Positions 23,101-38,100 of a DNA stretch of 64,000 nucleotides are shown one piece after another. The notes beneath the pieces were generated by a model. It was not told the DNA's origin. It searched no databases and saw only the letters and a list, made by a program, of their open reading frames with translations. The position numbers and the translations under genes are program-made. Within the stretch, counting starts at the first letter, position 1, and the number at the start of each line of letters is the position of its first letter. The DNA is taken from contig NC_088679.1 of assembly GCF_950023065.1 (NCBI RefSeq), forward strand, positions 75,764,001 to 75,828,000, written 5' to 3'. This DNA comes from Planococcus citri. Lineage: Eukaryota; Arthropoda; Insecta; Hemiptera; Pseudococcidae.

Positions 23101-26100
23101 ACCACTGAGTAGGATGTTAAAATTGTCGCGGTTTGGTCACTGGCATCATAATTGGTCACTAAAATGATCAAAAATCTGTCACTTAGGGGGTAGAAAAATA
23201 TTCTGCTGCTGAAGCGAATGAGAATTTTTCTCCCAGCTAGGAGACAGGGAAATTTTCTCCCATTACAGGTGACTGAACTTTTCGTATGTAAATTTCTCCC
23301 AGTATGAGTGACGGATAAAAATATTTTTTTCCCACATAAGTGCTACAGAAGAAAAAAAAACACGATTATTCATTTTACAATTTTGAAAGAAACTGCACTT
23401 TTAGGATTTTTTTTAGAAATTTCGGTGAAAATTAGCGCGTTTTTGGCTACTTTGATAAAAATGAAGAATTTTTGCCTATTTTAACAAAAAGTGAGACTTT
23501 TTGACAATTTTGGTAAAACTTGGGTTATATATTTTCACAGATTTTGACATAAAATGGGACAGATAATTTCTGCAAAAATTGAAAGTTTTAGATAATTTCA
23601 AAAAAAAAATGAGACCAATGGCCATTTTCAGAAATTTTGACAAAAAAACAGGACTTTCTATTTCAGAATTTAAGAATAAAAAACTGTATTTTTGATATAC
23701 TCGTAATAAGTACTTAAATGAGGTTCTTTTTTGACAATTTTGATAAAAATTAGAAGGAACATTTCGACTAAGTATTTTGACAAAAATTATGACTTTTTGA
23801 AATAAAAACTGTGACTTTTTAACAATTTTTCCAAAATTTAAAACGTTTTGACATAATAATTATGTTTTTTTGGACCGGGGATTCGTCGGTGAATTTTTAT
23901 CATGCTGTTCTAGGTCAAGCCATAATCAGTGTCATTATGTTAAAGACTTTTAAAAACAGTTCTGGCATTTTGATATTATCATATTATGTCATATTCTCTG
24001 ACATTTCAATATTTAGGTACAACAGACTTTCAGAAATAAGTTTCGTTTTGGACTTTCTTTTACTTGTATACTGAAGCGCGCGCGGACTTTTAAATACTAA
24101 ATGTAACTCATAGATAGGGGTCAATGACCTTGAGAGACCAGCCTGCTATACAGAGACGACTTATAGAAGTTAGACAGGTGGGTCAATGACCCTACGAAGA
24201 CAAACTGACAGACAAATGACTTTGGGAAGGCATGCAGACGGGTCAGTGATCTTAAGAGCCCAGACGGGCAGACAAGCGACTTTGAAAGGCCAGACAGATA
24301 GGTCAATGACCTTAAGAGGACCCACAGACAGACAGACTACGGCCTTGAGGTGTTGGACAGGTAGTTCAGTGACCTTGAGAGTCTAGACACATGGGTCAAT
24401 GACCGTAAGATTCATGAAATGAGTTTAAGAATCCAGAAAGACGAGGGTCAATGACCTCAAGAGGTTGGAAAGGAACACAGATGACATTGAGAATCCATAA
24501 AGACGGGTCAATGACCTCAATAGGCCAGACAGGCAAACAGACGAGCCTGGGAAATCATACTGACAGGTCAATGACCTTCAGACTTCACAGACAGACAGAC
24601 AGACAGACAGACCGATGAAATTGAAGTGCTTGACAGGTATGTAGTTCAGTTTGATGAAAATTAGAACTTTTTGACAATTTTGAAAAGAATCAAGACTTTA
24701 AGGTTATTTTAACAAAATTTGAGACTTTTTGACAATTTTGGCAAAAAACAGGACCATATTATTCACAATTTAGGAAAAAACACTACTTTTTGACGTGAAT
24801 GAGGATGTTTTGGCAATTGAGGTAAAAATTATGACCTATTTTTATAAATTTCCCCAAAACTTCATCAAATGGAGATGGAAAGCTGAAATTAACTATACAC
24901 TCCAATTTTAACACCCTCTGAAGACGACTTCAGAGGGTGTTAAAATTTGAGTGTAGAGTAAATTTCAGCTTTCTATCTCCATTTGATGAAATTTTGTGAA
25001 AATTTAAAATTTCAAAAATCTGATGAAGGCTCCAGGAATTTTCAAAAAGTCGCAGGAAGCTCCAAAACGACTTGAAATTCACCTGCAGTACTTCGTAGCG
25101 TATTGAAATTAGTTTGCAGAATTAATTTCGGCTTTCCAACTCCATTTGATGAAATTTTGTGGGAATTTCGAGTTTCAAAAATCTGCTGGAGGCTCCAGAA
25201 CCGCTGAAAACTGTTTGAAACAGTTTCCAATCGATTTGGCATGTCGAAAATAGGGTATTCCAAATTTCAGCTTTCTAGGTCAATTCGGTAAAATTTTGAT
25301 TTTTTTCTCACATTTTGGCAAAAATTTGATTTTTGAAAATTCGCCAAAAATCGAAAAAGGCACTTTAGCATTTGAAATTTTGACAGGTGATGAATTTTTG
25401 CCTGTTCTTTCGATCTATCTTTGTACAGTTTAAAAATGTTTATGCTAGTCCTATGTTGTAGGCCACCATTTTGTAAGTAGGACCACCTTTTTTTGAGGAC
25501 AAGGAACAAGGACTAGAAATGTTGCTTAGGACTCCCCCTTTCAGAAAAAAGTTGTCCCGGAGGATCGGCAGGGGGTGCAATTGATCCTTATGCGGGCCCC
25601 TCGACTAGAAATACAGGACTTCTCATTGAGTGGGAGCAGTATCTACCTACTATTTAGGGATTTTCGAAAAAACCACTGGTTTCTTACACTTTTTTTTTCA
25701 GAGAATCTGTTGGAAAAATTGCAAAGGCTCAGTAATCAATCAGGCTCAGATAATGAATAACTTCAAATCAACCTTACCTTCGCAAAGTGGTTTGAATAAT
25801 TCTGTACAATGCAAGCATAGCTCGTTCCGTTGAAGAATCTCCAAGAAATTGATAAACATCTTGTAGTAAGTAGGAGTTGGTAAGATCAATACGATTGCCC
25901 ATACGAACTTCAATGATGAAGGGATCGTACTTGCGTCACTCAAATCTATCTCCTTTTCGAGTTCATCTAGTTTTGCGTGTATGAAGGCTGTGACGAAGGC
26001 GGCTGAAACATGGACCGATTGTTGAAAAAAAAAAATCGGAAAATAACAACTACCTACCTACCTACCTATATAACATGTACATACATTTGCATCTGCTCGG

Positions 26101-29100
26101 TACTCACTTAAAACATTAATGCAGAAAAAAAAACCAAACGACGTATCCTTAGCATTGATCAAAAACGAAAGAACGTAAGTCATTAGCAATCCGCTAATAC
26201 CATAAAGTGTTAACATCAATAACAGCACATCTGTAAATACGACAATTGAGATGAGTCCGAATCACAAATGGTATTTTAAAAAAAAACAAGAACACGTGAA
26301 AAAAGGTACTCACAAAATCCTTCGTGATGGCCAATGAACTCGGCGGAACCGGCGATTTTGAAAAGTGCTATTCGTATGGTCATAAAAATGGAAAAAATTA
26401 TGAAATCAAATATGATTGTGCCCAGCCAGTAAACAAACGGAGATAGACGAGACATCATTTGTATATGATAAAAGCCGTCGATACGTTCCATAGATACGAA
26501 TTGCGAAAAATACATTAATAAATCCGTGGTGAACACACCGAATATAAAATACCAAATTATCATTTTCTCGTTAGCGTAACTCCATTGTGCACATTCCGCC
26601 TTAATCTAAATAAATAAGATAGGTATATCGACATCGTCTAAAAATATGAATATTTCCAATAATATGTAGGCTACCTAAGTATGAAAGTTTGGTACAAAAA
26701 ATCGCAGCAGTTTTACTTGAGAACTTACTTCGTTATCGCGTTGAGAGTCAGTGGCATTCTCTGCTGGTTTTCTAGGCACAAGCTGACTGATGGTTTCAAT
26801 AGAATATTTATCGGGTCCATAAAGCGTTCTAAGTAATACGTTATAATACGTGTCAATGGTAACTGGCTGAGCATGAGGGAAACTTTCCGAATCCGAGTAC
26901 ATAAGTACGATACAACTGTGATTTACGTAATATGCTGATAAGTAATCAGAATCATATTTCGCAGGATTATCATACATGGTCGAATTTATAGCTAAAAAGA
27001 AAAAAAAAATACAAGAAATAGCCAAAAAAGCATATTTTAGTAGACGTGAATAAAGGATTCAAACGTAAAAAAAATACGAGGTTTGATCTCAAACAACAAA
27101 CCCTTGCTTATATCCACTGAATTATCGATATTGTTGAATGTATTGTTTTTCTCAGTGACGTATTTCTGCATCTGATCTTTCAAACTGAGCATGTAATCCG
27201 TCTCCTGATAGAGCACCGTTTTACCAGAATATAAAGATAATGAGAGGGTAACAGGTTCGTTGAACATGTCTACGTTTACGTTGGTAGCCCATAAATAGAG
27301 GCACGCCAAAATTGTGGGTAAAATTATCTGCGAAAAAATGAACAAAATAAGGATAAGATAAATGTAGAGGTGAAATTGTTCTGATTGAAATTATGTACAA
27401 AGATTAGGATTTATTCACGTACCCTAACGAACACATTTGTAGGATCACGTATCGTAAATAGAAACTTTTTCTTTAACATTGTCCATAGCTGCTGGAAGAA
27501 TAACCAGAGGCCGTTCACCCTGCCATAATCAGCTGCGAAGAAGATTAATACATATCTAGAGCATGATCATCTATAATATAAACAAATTATATCGTACTTA
27601 CCATCTTGCGTAATAACTTTCGGAGCACTTGGATCGTACGCAGTGGCACCACCAGCTCTGTAAATAAAAAAAAGTGAGTCTTCGATAGAATATTTTTTGA
27701 GAATTTTTGAAAAATTTTGAGCCCAAAATTGGATCATGATTTTCGGTGTTTTTGAAAAAAGGTGTCATACAACTATCAAAATGGGTTAAAATAATCACAA
27801 AAAATTCAAATACATATTCTGACAACAATTTTTTGGATGAACTTTTGAAGAACTTCAAACTTGAAATTAGAGCATGATTTTCGGAAGTTTTGAAAAAGGG
27901 ATGTGACTTATCAAAATACATAGGTTGAAATTTTGTAAAAAATTCAAATACATACTTCGATAATATAATTACTTAATTAGGTATATATTTTTGAGCATAT
28001 TTGAAAAACTTGAAGCTTGAAATTGGAACATTATTTTTTGAAAGTTTTGAAAAATGGGTCGTGGTGACATCAAAATTATAGGTCAAATTTCGCAAAAAAT
28101 TTAAATACTTCAATTAAAACGTTTTTTTTGGTCTTTTTGAAAAAAATTTTGAGCTCAGAATTTGATCTTTATTTTTTTTTTGGCCTAAAATTGGATCAAG
28201 ATTTTTAGACGCAATCTAATATCAAAATAGGTTCAAATTTCACACGAAATTCAAAAAAGAGTCATGCAATTTATCAAATACTTAAAATAGGTTAAAACTT
28301 GGCGCAAAATTCAAATATTTGTATTTCAACGAAAATATTTTTTTTGGAATTTTTGAAGAATTTTGAGCTCAAAAATGGATTTTTATTTTTTCCCAGCCAA
28401 AAATTACATTACATAGGTATGCTACTCATTTTTTTTTTTTTTTTTTTGAAAAAGTGGAATTAGAAGCGAAGAACAGGCTCATCCGGTATCAATCGACTTA
28501 CATTAAAAACACTTGCTCCAAAGTGGTGGCCGTTACCCCCAAGTTTTGAATGCCCAATGGTGTACTCGCCGATTCTAAAATTTGAAACATGGCAGGAAAT
28601 CTTTGCGTTTCAGTTAATGGCAATTTAAATACGATTTTTCGTCTGGAGTCTGAAACCAGAGAGGCACTTGGCAGGGCATTTCGGACCAGATTCGCGATAT
28701 CCCACGAGTTATCAAACAATTTTGACACTGTTAGTTCGTATCCAGTATCTGGAAAATGAAAAATGCTTAGTGAACATATTTTTATACCAGTATCTATGTG
28801 TGCTAGATCAAAATTACCATAAGCTTTTTTTAAAAACATGGGCGAGCCGTGACAAACGATAATTCCATGATTCATAATTGCGATACGATCACCTAAGGCA
28901 TCCGCTTCTTCCATATAATGGGTGGAAAGAATCATTGTGCGGTTTCCTCGCAAATTCTATATAAAATGCGAACATTCATAACTCATGAAAAAAAAATAAG
29001 TTGATAGATCTTGTACATATGTATACTTGAATACTTGGCTGAAAAGAGCAGAACACCGACACTTACCATTAGAACATCCCACAATGATCTTCTCGATTCT

Positions 29101-32100
29101 GTATCCATTCCAGCAGTAGGTTCATCTAAAATTAAAACCTAAGATGAAAATTAAAAACAAAACGAAGAATAACTGATGGTGTTGTATTTTGACCAATATG
29201 CTACAACTAATGAATAAGAGGTTCACTTGCTCAGCTGCTTACTTCAGCTTTTCCCATCATCGCAATACTCAAGTTCAATTTTCTTTTCATCCCACCCGAT
29301 AGTTCTTCGACCCTGGAATTCTTCTGCGGTACCAAATTCAGTCTTTTCAGATATCCTTCCGCTTCTTGAGAGGCTTCTTTCTTTGACAGGCGTTTCAACT
29401 GGCCAAGAACAACATCGAATAATTGCAATTTTATAGTTCATTATTTTGATGAATTTTTTTATTTCATTTTTATTTTATTTTTTATTTTACCATTTAGGTC
29501 TCTCCAACACCTGAAGCCAATTACAGGAGAGACCATTTATAATTAAAGAGATAAGACTATTTGCTTTAGAGAAACATAAGTTTGAGAAATACAAAAATAC
29601 CGAAAGGAGAAAAAAAAAAGAAAACATTTATAAATGTACTTAGTTCCTCGCCTATCTGAAAGAGAATGTAAGAAATGAGCAAAACAGTATAACACCAAAC
29701 AGAGGAAATACAAAAAAAAAACAAAAAAAAACATAGAAATCAAAGGAAAATAAGATACAGAATATAAAATGGTTCACAAACAGCTTCCATTGCACCCCCC
29801 TCCTACTTCCATGCCATCCCCACCACACACCTGAAAGCAGACCTACCCATACTAAAGATATCTGCATCTGCACACCTACAGAGAAAAGCAAAAGCATCAG
29901 AGATACCCATGATGTTATTCATGGGAAACACCTTCATCCTAAATGTGTTGTAAGTATTAATGGTTGGAAAAAATCCCAAATTTCAGCAAAATTTTACAAA
30001 AATTAGATGAAAAAGTATTGAAAACACGTTAAAATGACATAAAAACAAGGAAAAAAAATTTAAATTAGAGATAAGTGGCAAAAAATGGCTAAATTTTTGT
30101 AGAATTTTATAAAAATTGTTCAAAAATATTTGAAAGACGGGACGCAACTAAAAAACCAAAAAAGTATTAAAATCAACTTTAAAAAACATCGAAAAGTGAT
30201 GAAATTTCAACAAAAGAAGGAGGGTCATTATGGGCATTTTCGTGCCCCTCGCTACTTCGAGACTTGAATGGCCTTTTCTTATAGGGGATGGTCCCTAGTA
30301 TTAATATTAGGCGATATTTTCCCAGAAACGCCCATAGGGGGGCTGTGGGGTGGCCCCAAAGTCGAAAATTTCAAAAAATTTTAGAACCACTGCTCGAAAA
30401 TGTAAAAAATTAAAAGTAGCGAATATATGTTGCTTTAAGGGTAAGCAATGCAGCACGTAACGCTTTTTTCATTTTTGACCTTTTTGGGGGTTGTGGTGGG
30501 GGTATTTCTATTTTTGAAAATTTTGAAACCCCCTTTTTTGACCCTTCCCGTCGAGCCACCCTAATGCCCTTTTCATGGTTTATTGCTACTAGTAGTAAGT
30601 TCAATTGATATCATTTGCAACCCCCTCACCAACTTGGCTCATATCGAAAAATTCAATTTTTGACTTTTTTTTGAGGTCCATATTTTGGGAAACCATGAAA
30701 AGCTATCGAGGTCCGGTTTGCGGCAAATATGTTGAATTTTACTTCTTAATCGACTGGCATGCTTGAATTTTTATTTCAAGTCAATTTTTGACCTCATGGT
30801 TGCAGATCACTTTTGGGGGTGGCAAACTTTGAGAACCCCTGAAAAAAGTTCTAAAGTGAATTTTTTCAAACTTTGAGCTGAAATGGTCTTAAATACATGT
30901 GTTTAACCAAGATAATATGCGAATGCGATATTTTAATACAATTTAGTCATTTTGGGTGATTTTATCAAAAAAAGTAGTGTTTTAACAACAGGCATAGCAT
31001 TTCCGGCAAAAGTTCTGAAACTTCAATAACACTTCTCTCAGTCCCATTCCAACCGATTTTGAAAATTTTTCAGTATATTATGTATATCCTTATTAGGTAT
31101 CCTCACAAAAATTTTCAACCCCTTCCCCTTATATTTACCCTTTAAAATGGCGTATTTCAACTAATATTATGCTTTTTAACAATAATAAAAAATAAAAATT
31201 GAGGCGGCCAAGTGTTCTGTAGAGGGCTAGATGAGTGTAGCAAAAAATCTGACGTCATAGTCGTGCTCAGCGGTATCGATCTATCGAATCATAAGAAAAC
31301 TATACCCTACTCATTAATTCTTAGTTATTTTCCCTAAAATTCCCATTTTACCCCCAACCCTCCCTATGACACATTTTTACACCATTTTGAATGGTAAATA
31401 TGAGGGGAGGGGGTTAAAAATGTTTGTGGGGATACCTAATAAGGATATACAATTATACATAACCTGAAAAATTTTCAAAATCGGTTGGAATGGGGCTGAG
31501 AAAAGTGTTATTGAAGTTTCAGAAAAGGGGGGCTCTCCAAAAAGGGGAGGGGGTGTGGATCTGAAACTTTCCACGCGGAAGTTTCTCAATGGTACCTACC
31601 TCCCATGCTAATATCAACTCGAACGATTTCGGTGACCATTTCACCCATCTTAGGCGCCTATAGCCTTTATGTATTTTTCAGAAAACACCTTCATTTGAAT
31701 GGTTGCAGTTTCGCCCCTCTTGAACATACAAGGGAAGTTGATACATCATTACATCGGAAATTTGACATAGATTCTTTTATCTAGCCACATATTTTTCGCT
31801 AAATGCAATGCGGGGGAGAAAATGGCGAAAAACTTCTTTCAGGGGAGGTTCCACCCCCTTTGAGGGGGTTCCGGACCCCGTAGGGGCCAGGACTTTTAGT
31901 AGGTTGTTGAGGGGACCTCTGTGAACAATATCTGCGAAAGATCGGTTTGATATTAATTTTTCCTGCAAAAATGTCTTTAATGACTTGACAACACCACGAA
32001 TACACGTAGCTTAACTTTTGCCGGAAAGCTATGCCTGTTGTTAAAACACTACTTTTATTGATAAAATCACCCAAAATGACTAAATTGTATTAAAATATCG

Positions 32101-35100
32101 CATTCGCATATTATCTTGGTTAAACACATGTATTTAAGACCATTTCAGCTCAAAGTTTGAAAAAATTCACTTTAGAACTTTTTTCAGGGGTTCTCAAAGT
32201 TCGCCACCCCCAAAAGTGATCTGCAACAATGAGGTCAAAAATTGACTTGAAATAAAAATTCAAGCATGCCAGTCGATTAAGAAGTAAAATTCAACATATT
32301 TGCCGCAAACCGGACCTCGATAGCTTTTCATGGTTTCCCAAAATATGGACCTCAAAAAAAAGTCAAAAATTGAATTTTTCGATATGAGCCAAGTTGGTGA
32401 GGGGGTTGCAAATGATATCAATTGAACTTACTACTAGTAGCAATAAACCATGAAAAGGGCATTAGGGTGGCTCGACGGGAAGGGTCAAAAAAGGGGGTTT
32501 CAAAATTTTCAAAAATAGAAATACCCCCACCACAACCCCCAAAAAGGTCAAAAATGAAAAAAGCGTTACGTGCTGCATTGCTTACCCTTAAAGCAACATA
32601 TATTCGCTACTTTTAATTTTTTACATTTTCGAGCAGTGGTTCTAAAATTTTTTGAAATTTTCGACTTTGGGGCCACCCCACAGCCCCCCTATGGGCTTTT
32701 CTGGGAAAATATCGCCTAATATTAATACTAGCTACCATCCCCTATAAGAAAAGGCCATTCAAGTCTCGAAGTAGCGAGGGGCACGAAAAGGCCCATAATG
32801 ACCCTCCTTCTTTGGAATCTTGCGTTTTTAAAATTTTTATCCTTCCGATTTTTAGAATAGGTACTCATAGTTGCATTGATTAAGTATGTATCATTTGAAA
32901 ATTTATTTGAGCTTCCACTAGTAGTTTCTCTCTTGCATAGCCTACTAGCAGGGTTGGCAAGTAGACTATATAGTCTACTTTACACGCTTTGTCTGCGTGT
33001 AAACAATGTTACTGTAGACAACGATAGTTTACATGTAGACATTGTAGACTATGTAAACTATGTAAACTATGTAAACTACAAAGTAAAACTGTTTTCTGTT
33101 TTAGAATAAGGCCTTTTTTACATGGATTTTGGCAGAAGATTTTGAAAATTTGTGGTTAAAATCCAAAAAGTGTTCAAAAACTAGATTTTTGAGAATCAGC
33201 ATAAAAAACTAACATACCTCCTTGGCAAACAGCAATACTTTTCGGTTTTTGTCAATTTTTAGCAGAATCAAAAAACGTGATTTTTTGCATTTTTTGGGTA
33301 AAAAATGAATCTTTTGAACAGTTTGTAAAAAAAAGTAAGGCTTTTTAAAGTTTTTGCAAAAAATGAAAATATTTAGCAATTTGGCTCAAAAAACCAGAAT
33401 TTTGATCAATTTTTAAAGTACTTCATTTTTGACAACTTTTGGAAGTGAAAAAACTTTTTTTCCTTCAATTTTTCAGTTAAAAAGTGACGGTAATTTTTTG
33501 CAAAAAAACTACAATTTTTAGCAAGAAGGGAGATTATTTGGGAACACACAACTTTGAAGTTGACATACATTACACATAGTCTACAGGAAGTCTACTTTAC
33601 ATGAAGTTTACATAAATATTATGCGACAAACGTAGACTACCTATGTAGACAAAGATAGTCTACGGGTAGAGAACCAACCCTGCCTACTAGTGACATCTAC
33701 ACAAGCACCTTGGGGCTAGCTGGATTGTTTAGAGACTGTGAGCTCCTGAATGTAGTCTACAGATGCTCAAACCAGTTTTTTTACCTTTTTGATTCTGTTG
33801 GCTAAAATTACATTTTTTTAGACAATTTAAATTTATCTACAAAAAAAACATTTTTTTGCAACAAAAGAGCAAAACTTTCTGAAAATTTCGGCCTCATCAA
33901 TAGTTTTTTTTTTAGCAATTTTGCAGTTTTGATTTTTTAAAAAGGAAAAAAACCTTTTTTGGCAAAATTTTGCCAAAAAATCTGGTTTTTCACTTTCAAC
34001 AGTTTCAGTTTATACAAACGAGTAAAATTATTTTCAATTTAGCCACAAAAGTAAGATTTTTTGATACCTATCAAACTTTGATAGAAGCATGATTACAATT
34101 CTTACAGAAAAGGCAGATATCTACAGGTTTTACAAAAGAGTAGAGTTCTAGATTTTTCACCATAAACAATAGATTCATCATCGAGTCGTATAACCGCACA
34201 AAGTGGTATCTCATACCTACAAATCAACGCATACCCTTATGCCGAATTGGGTATTTTTGGGCTAACATCCTTCATGTTGGTATTGCCTGTATTGCAAAAC
34301 AACTGATTATTTTTTGGAAAATTGAAATTTGGAACAAAAAAGCAAGGTTTTTTGAAAATTTTGACCGAAGAAAATAGTTTTGTAAAACTGACATAATTGA
34401 CAGGCTTGTCAGACCGGACCAAAAAACCAGACCAATGACCGTGACTGGACCCAAAAATGCACACAAGACATAGTGGACCAGACCGGACCTTGGACCTCTG
34501 AAACAAATTCATGTAAATATTAACTGAACAGATAACCTTTTTCGGTCTTTTCAGAAAAAATAACAGGCACAGACTGAGACTGAAGACCTTTCTAAGAAAT
34601 CGGACCAATGACCGTGGTTTGGACCTCAGTTATGTCCAATTTTTCAAATTTTTAATGCCATTTTAGATGCCTATTTCGAATAAATTTCCATCGTGATTTA
34701 CTTTCTTTCAAAGTTTCAATGTTTTGAAAGTAAAAATCCCATTTTTCAACTCATCTATTCTGTTGGGAAGCTTTTTTCTTTCTGATAAATTAATGAAGAC
34801 TGTTTTTTGGACCTGGGCTGACCCATGACCACGATGAAAATTTCAGGTCAGGACTAGACCGACCTACAAAGACAAAAAATGCAGAACCAAATGACCGGCA
34901 CCAGACTGTTTGAAAGCTCTAAACTAGAACCTTGATTTTGGAGCGACCTCAAAAGGTCAGAACCTGAGTGGTCCTACAAGCCTGATAATTGATATTATTA
35001 TAGCAGACCTCAAAATCAAAGTAAAATTTCAGATTTTTTCATTTCTAACTGAAACAGTTGTTCAAATTCAAAATAATGTTCACGTTCGCACTTCTTTTAT

Positions 35101-38100
35101 TACGCTCTTTTTGCTTTAAAATGAGAATTTCAGTTATTATGCTCATCAGCTTTAAAATGAGACTTCTGCGTATTACGTGTTTTGGCTTATAATGCTCTTT
35201 TTTCAGTCCCTCCCTTGAGAAGCATCATAACAAGCTTTTACTGTATCTTTAACCCAAATACCTGATTGATCAGGTACTACATTCAGGTATTCCACCAAAA
35301 TTGTATCCAAACCAAAATGGCAAAAAATAAAGAAAATCCAATACTTGTACCCAATACCTGTACCCAAAAATGTTCAGGTACGAAACTTTGATTCTGTTAA
35401 TTAGCTGGCACTCACAATCTGTCAATTCCACTAATTACTGGTGGTCCTCCCATATTTGACTTTGGAATGTTGATAAATGCATGTAAGATTTTTAATTAAA
35501 CAATCAAGCTAGCCAGCCCCAGCTTGCCTATATAGCTGGATTTGAACTGGGTACCTTGTTAATGGGAGTTCGTGCCTCTACCTTCAATTATGCCACCAAG
35601 AGACTAGAATAAAACCCAGGTATAGTGCTGTAGAATACAGGATGTATAGAATACATGGACATTCTACACACAGAATTAGCATGAAATGCAGATATAATGT
35701 GTAGAATGCATAGAATGTGTGAAACGCATAAAATAAGTGAGCTGGCGATATTTCTTTTGAAATTTTTTTGAATTACCGTAAACTGGGGTAACATTGAAGG
35801 ATTTTTCAGAATTTTTAATGTTTAGAGGTATGAATGGCGGAGGTAGGGGAAATGTGTGTGGTGCTTTTGATAAAGCTATGTCAGCACTATGTTTTGGCGG
35901 TTACAGAAGTTGCCTATCTTTTTCCTGTCAAGCGCAAGAGCCAAAAGAAGTGCCCTTCAAAGTTATCCAGCGTTTGGGGTAACTTTGTGCTTCGCTCAAG
36001 GTCAAAAATTATCAAAAACATGAATATTCACTTTTCAGTCACTTTATACGCGTCAAGCACTTACAAAATGATCCATATTCACAATTGAATTCATGAAAGA
36101 GTGCTCCAAAATGATAATTAGAAATTTTTCTAGTTTTCAGGCGTTTTTTGTGCATTTTGGCCAATTTGACCAAATTTCATGATTTTTTAATGATTTTAGA
36201 GCTGTTTTTCAAGTTTTCACATAGTTTTTATCAAGTTTTCAAGCATTTTCATGTATTTTTGGCCAATTTTACTGAAATTTCATGATTTTTTTACAGACTT
36301 CAAAGTTACCACAGTTTGAATATTATTTTTTTACTCCTCAGGGAAGAACTTTGGCACATGAACAAATGCGCTAATTTATAGTCGGAAGGTGTACCAACAC
36401 ATCTGTAATGTCACCTGACTCATTATTTAAAACTTCAAAATTCCAGACACCAAGCTTTTCATGTTAATTAAAATTAATTAAAACACCACTTTTTTTCGCT
36501 TGCTTTTTCACGGGTGTTGGAACCACTAGTTGAAAATGATAAAATATCATAAAATAGAAAAAATAACTGACAAAGTGTACTCTATCCATTCCCCGTGTCA
36601 GAATTGTTCCATACTTCGTAGTTCCACCGCCATGGAGCATAAAGCATAACTGATAACGTGATGAAAATCTGCACCCTTCAATGTTACCCCGCGATTTCAA
36701 TGTTACCACAGTTTACGGTACCTATTTTCCGTCATTTTATGTTGAAAAATTTGAAAAAGTGTTGAAAAAAACTTTCAGGTGAAAAAAACAGAACAGTAGG
36801 GTGAGGTAGCCCAATATGCACCACATTTTTGTTTTTGAACGCTGTGGTCGCTGTAATTGAGCTAAAAACTTCATTGATAGCTTAAAATGTACCTAGGTAC
36901 ATCTATCTATTATCATATTCCAAAGCCTCAAATTTTTTGAGAAATTTCAAGAGGGCAAAAAAAAATTTTTTCTGAAAAATGTCAAAAATTGAAAAGTAAA
37001 TTTTGGGTTCCTAATATGGACCACTTTGGAAATTCATTTTAAAAAAGGCTACGAAGTTGTAAAAATACGTTTAATTGCTGAAACCCTTCCAAATCTGGAA
37101 TAGGTAAGTAGTAAGTAGGTACCTAATCTAGAACTCAGATGAAAACTTTCTATGATAGGTTCAAATAATTATACAAACCAACCTGTCCAAAAAACAGCAG
37201 ATGATCCATCACTGATAAATAAGAAAACAATCGATTATCTTGCGGACAAAATCCCAAACGATATCTGAACTCATCCATGTTTTCAAACGCATCTATATTT
37301 TTATAATACACGGAACCGGAAGAAGGCGAGGTTAACCCTATAAAAACACAATAGCGTCGTGAAAATCATTCAGACAAATTGCTGCGATCATCTCCCCAAA
37401 TCTTACTTGTGCCTACCTGTTAATATAGACATTGTTGTCGTTTTACCAGCACCATTGTGCCCCAACAAAACAGTTATTTCACCTTCGTAAGTGGTCAAAT
37501 TTACTCCTCTGACCGCGTGTAGTGATGCGAAATGTTTATGCAAGTTGATTACTTGTAATGTTGGAGTTACATTGTAAGGAGGTGGTTCGAAATATCGAGG
37601 ATCTAATTCGTATTCTGGATTTTCAAACGATGCACTCTGGTCGTCTTTTTTCCTCGAGAATAAACTCTAAAAACAGAAGTACTTAGTATGTACTTGAATG
37701 AATTATAAATCTGTCAATTTGAAAAAGTTAGGTACATATATATATATACCCGTTGCTAATTGTTTCCCTAGTACATGAATCACTCATGACACGACTTAAA
37801 TAACAATCTTTAATTACCTGGAGTGGAAACAATGGTGATCTAGCAGCTCCATACTTACCCGGATACACAGTTGTAATATACCAAGCCAATATAAAATACA
37901 ATAACGTATCGACTATCAGCATTATGAAAACGAATCGTAACGTAGTGTCATAACTTTTAGTATGATAATCGTTGAATGTTGACCAATCGAAGTCCATTCC
38001 TTAAAATTGAAGAAGTTTACTTAATATGTTGTGTATGATTGGTTCGGACCAACGCAGTGATTTAGCCAGGATTTGTTTTCTAAAGAAGATCCTGTCCACT

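Noticed and set aside
24121..24386. Short ORFs on both strands across the 24-kb minisatellite
   Set aside because: Repeat-driven open frames; the motif conservation is at DNA level.
30410..32616. Identical 64-aa ORFs in each arm of the foldback
   Set aside because: Identity follows from the inverted repeat; no start context or family.
35420..35605. Functional tRNA gene
   Set aside because: Only A- and B-box-like matches; no confirmed cloverleaf, so SINE-like at best.
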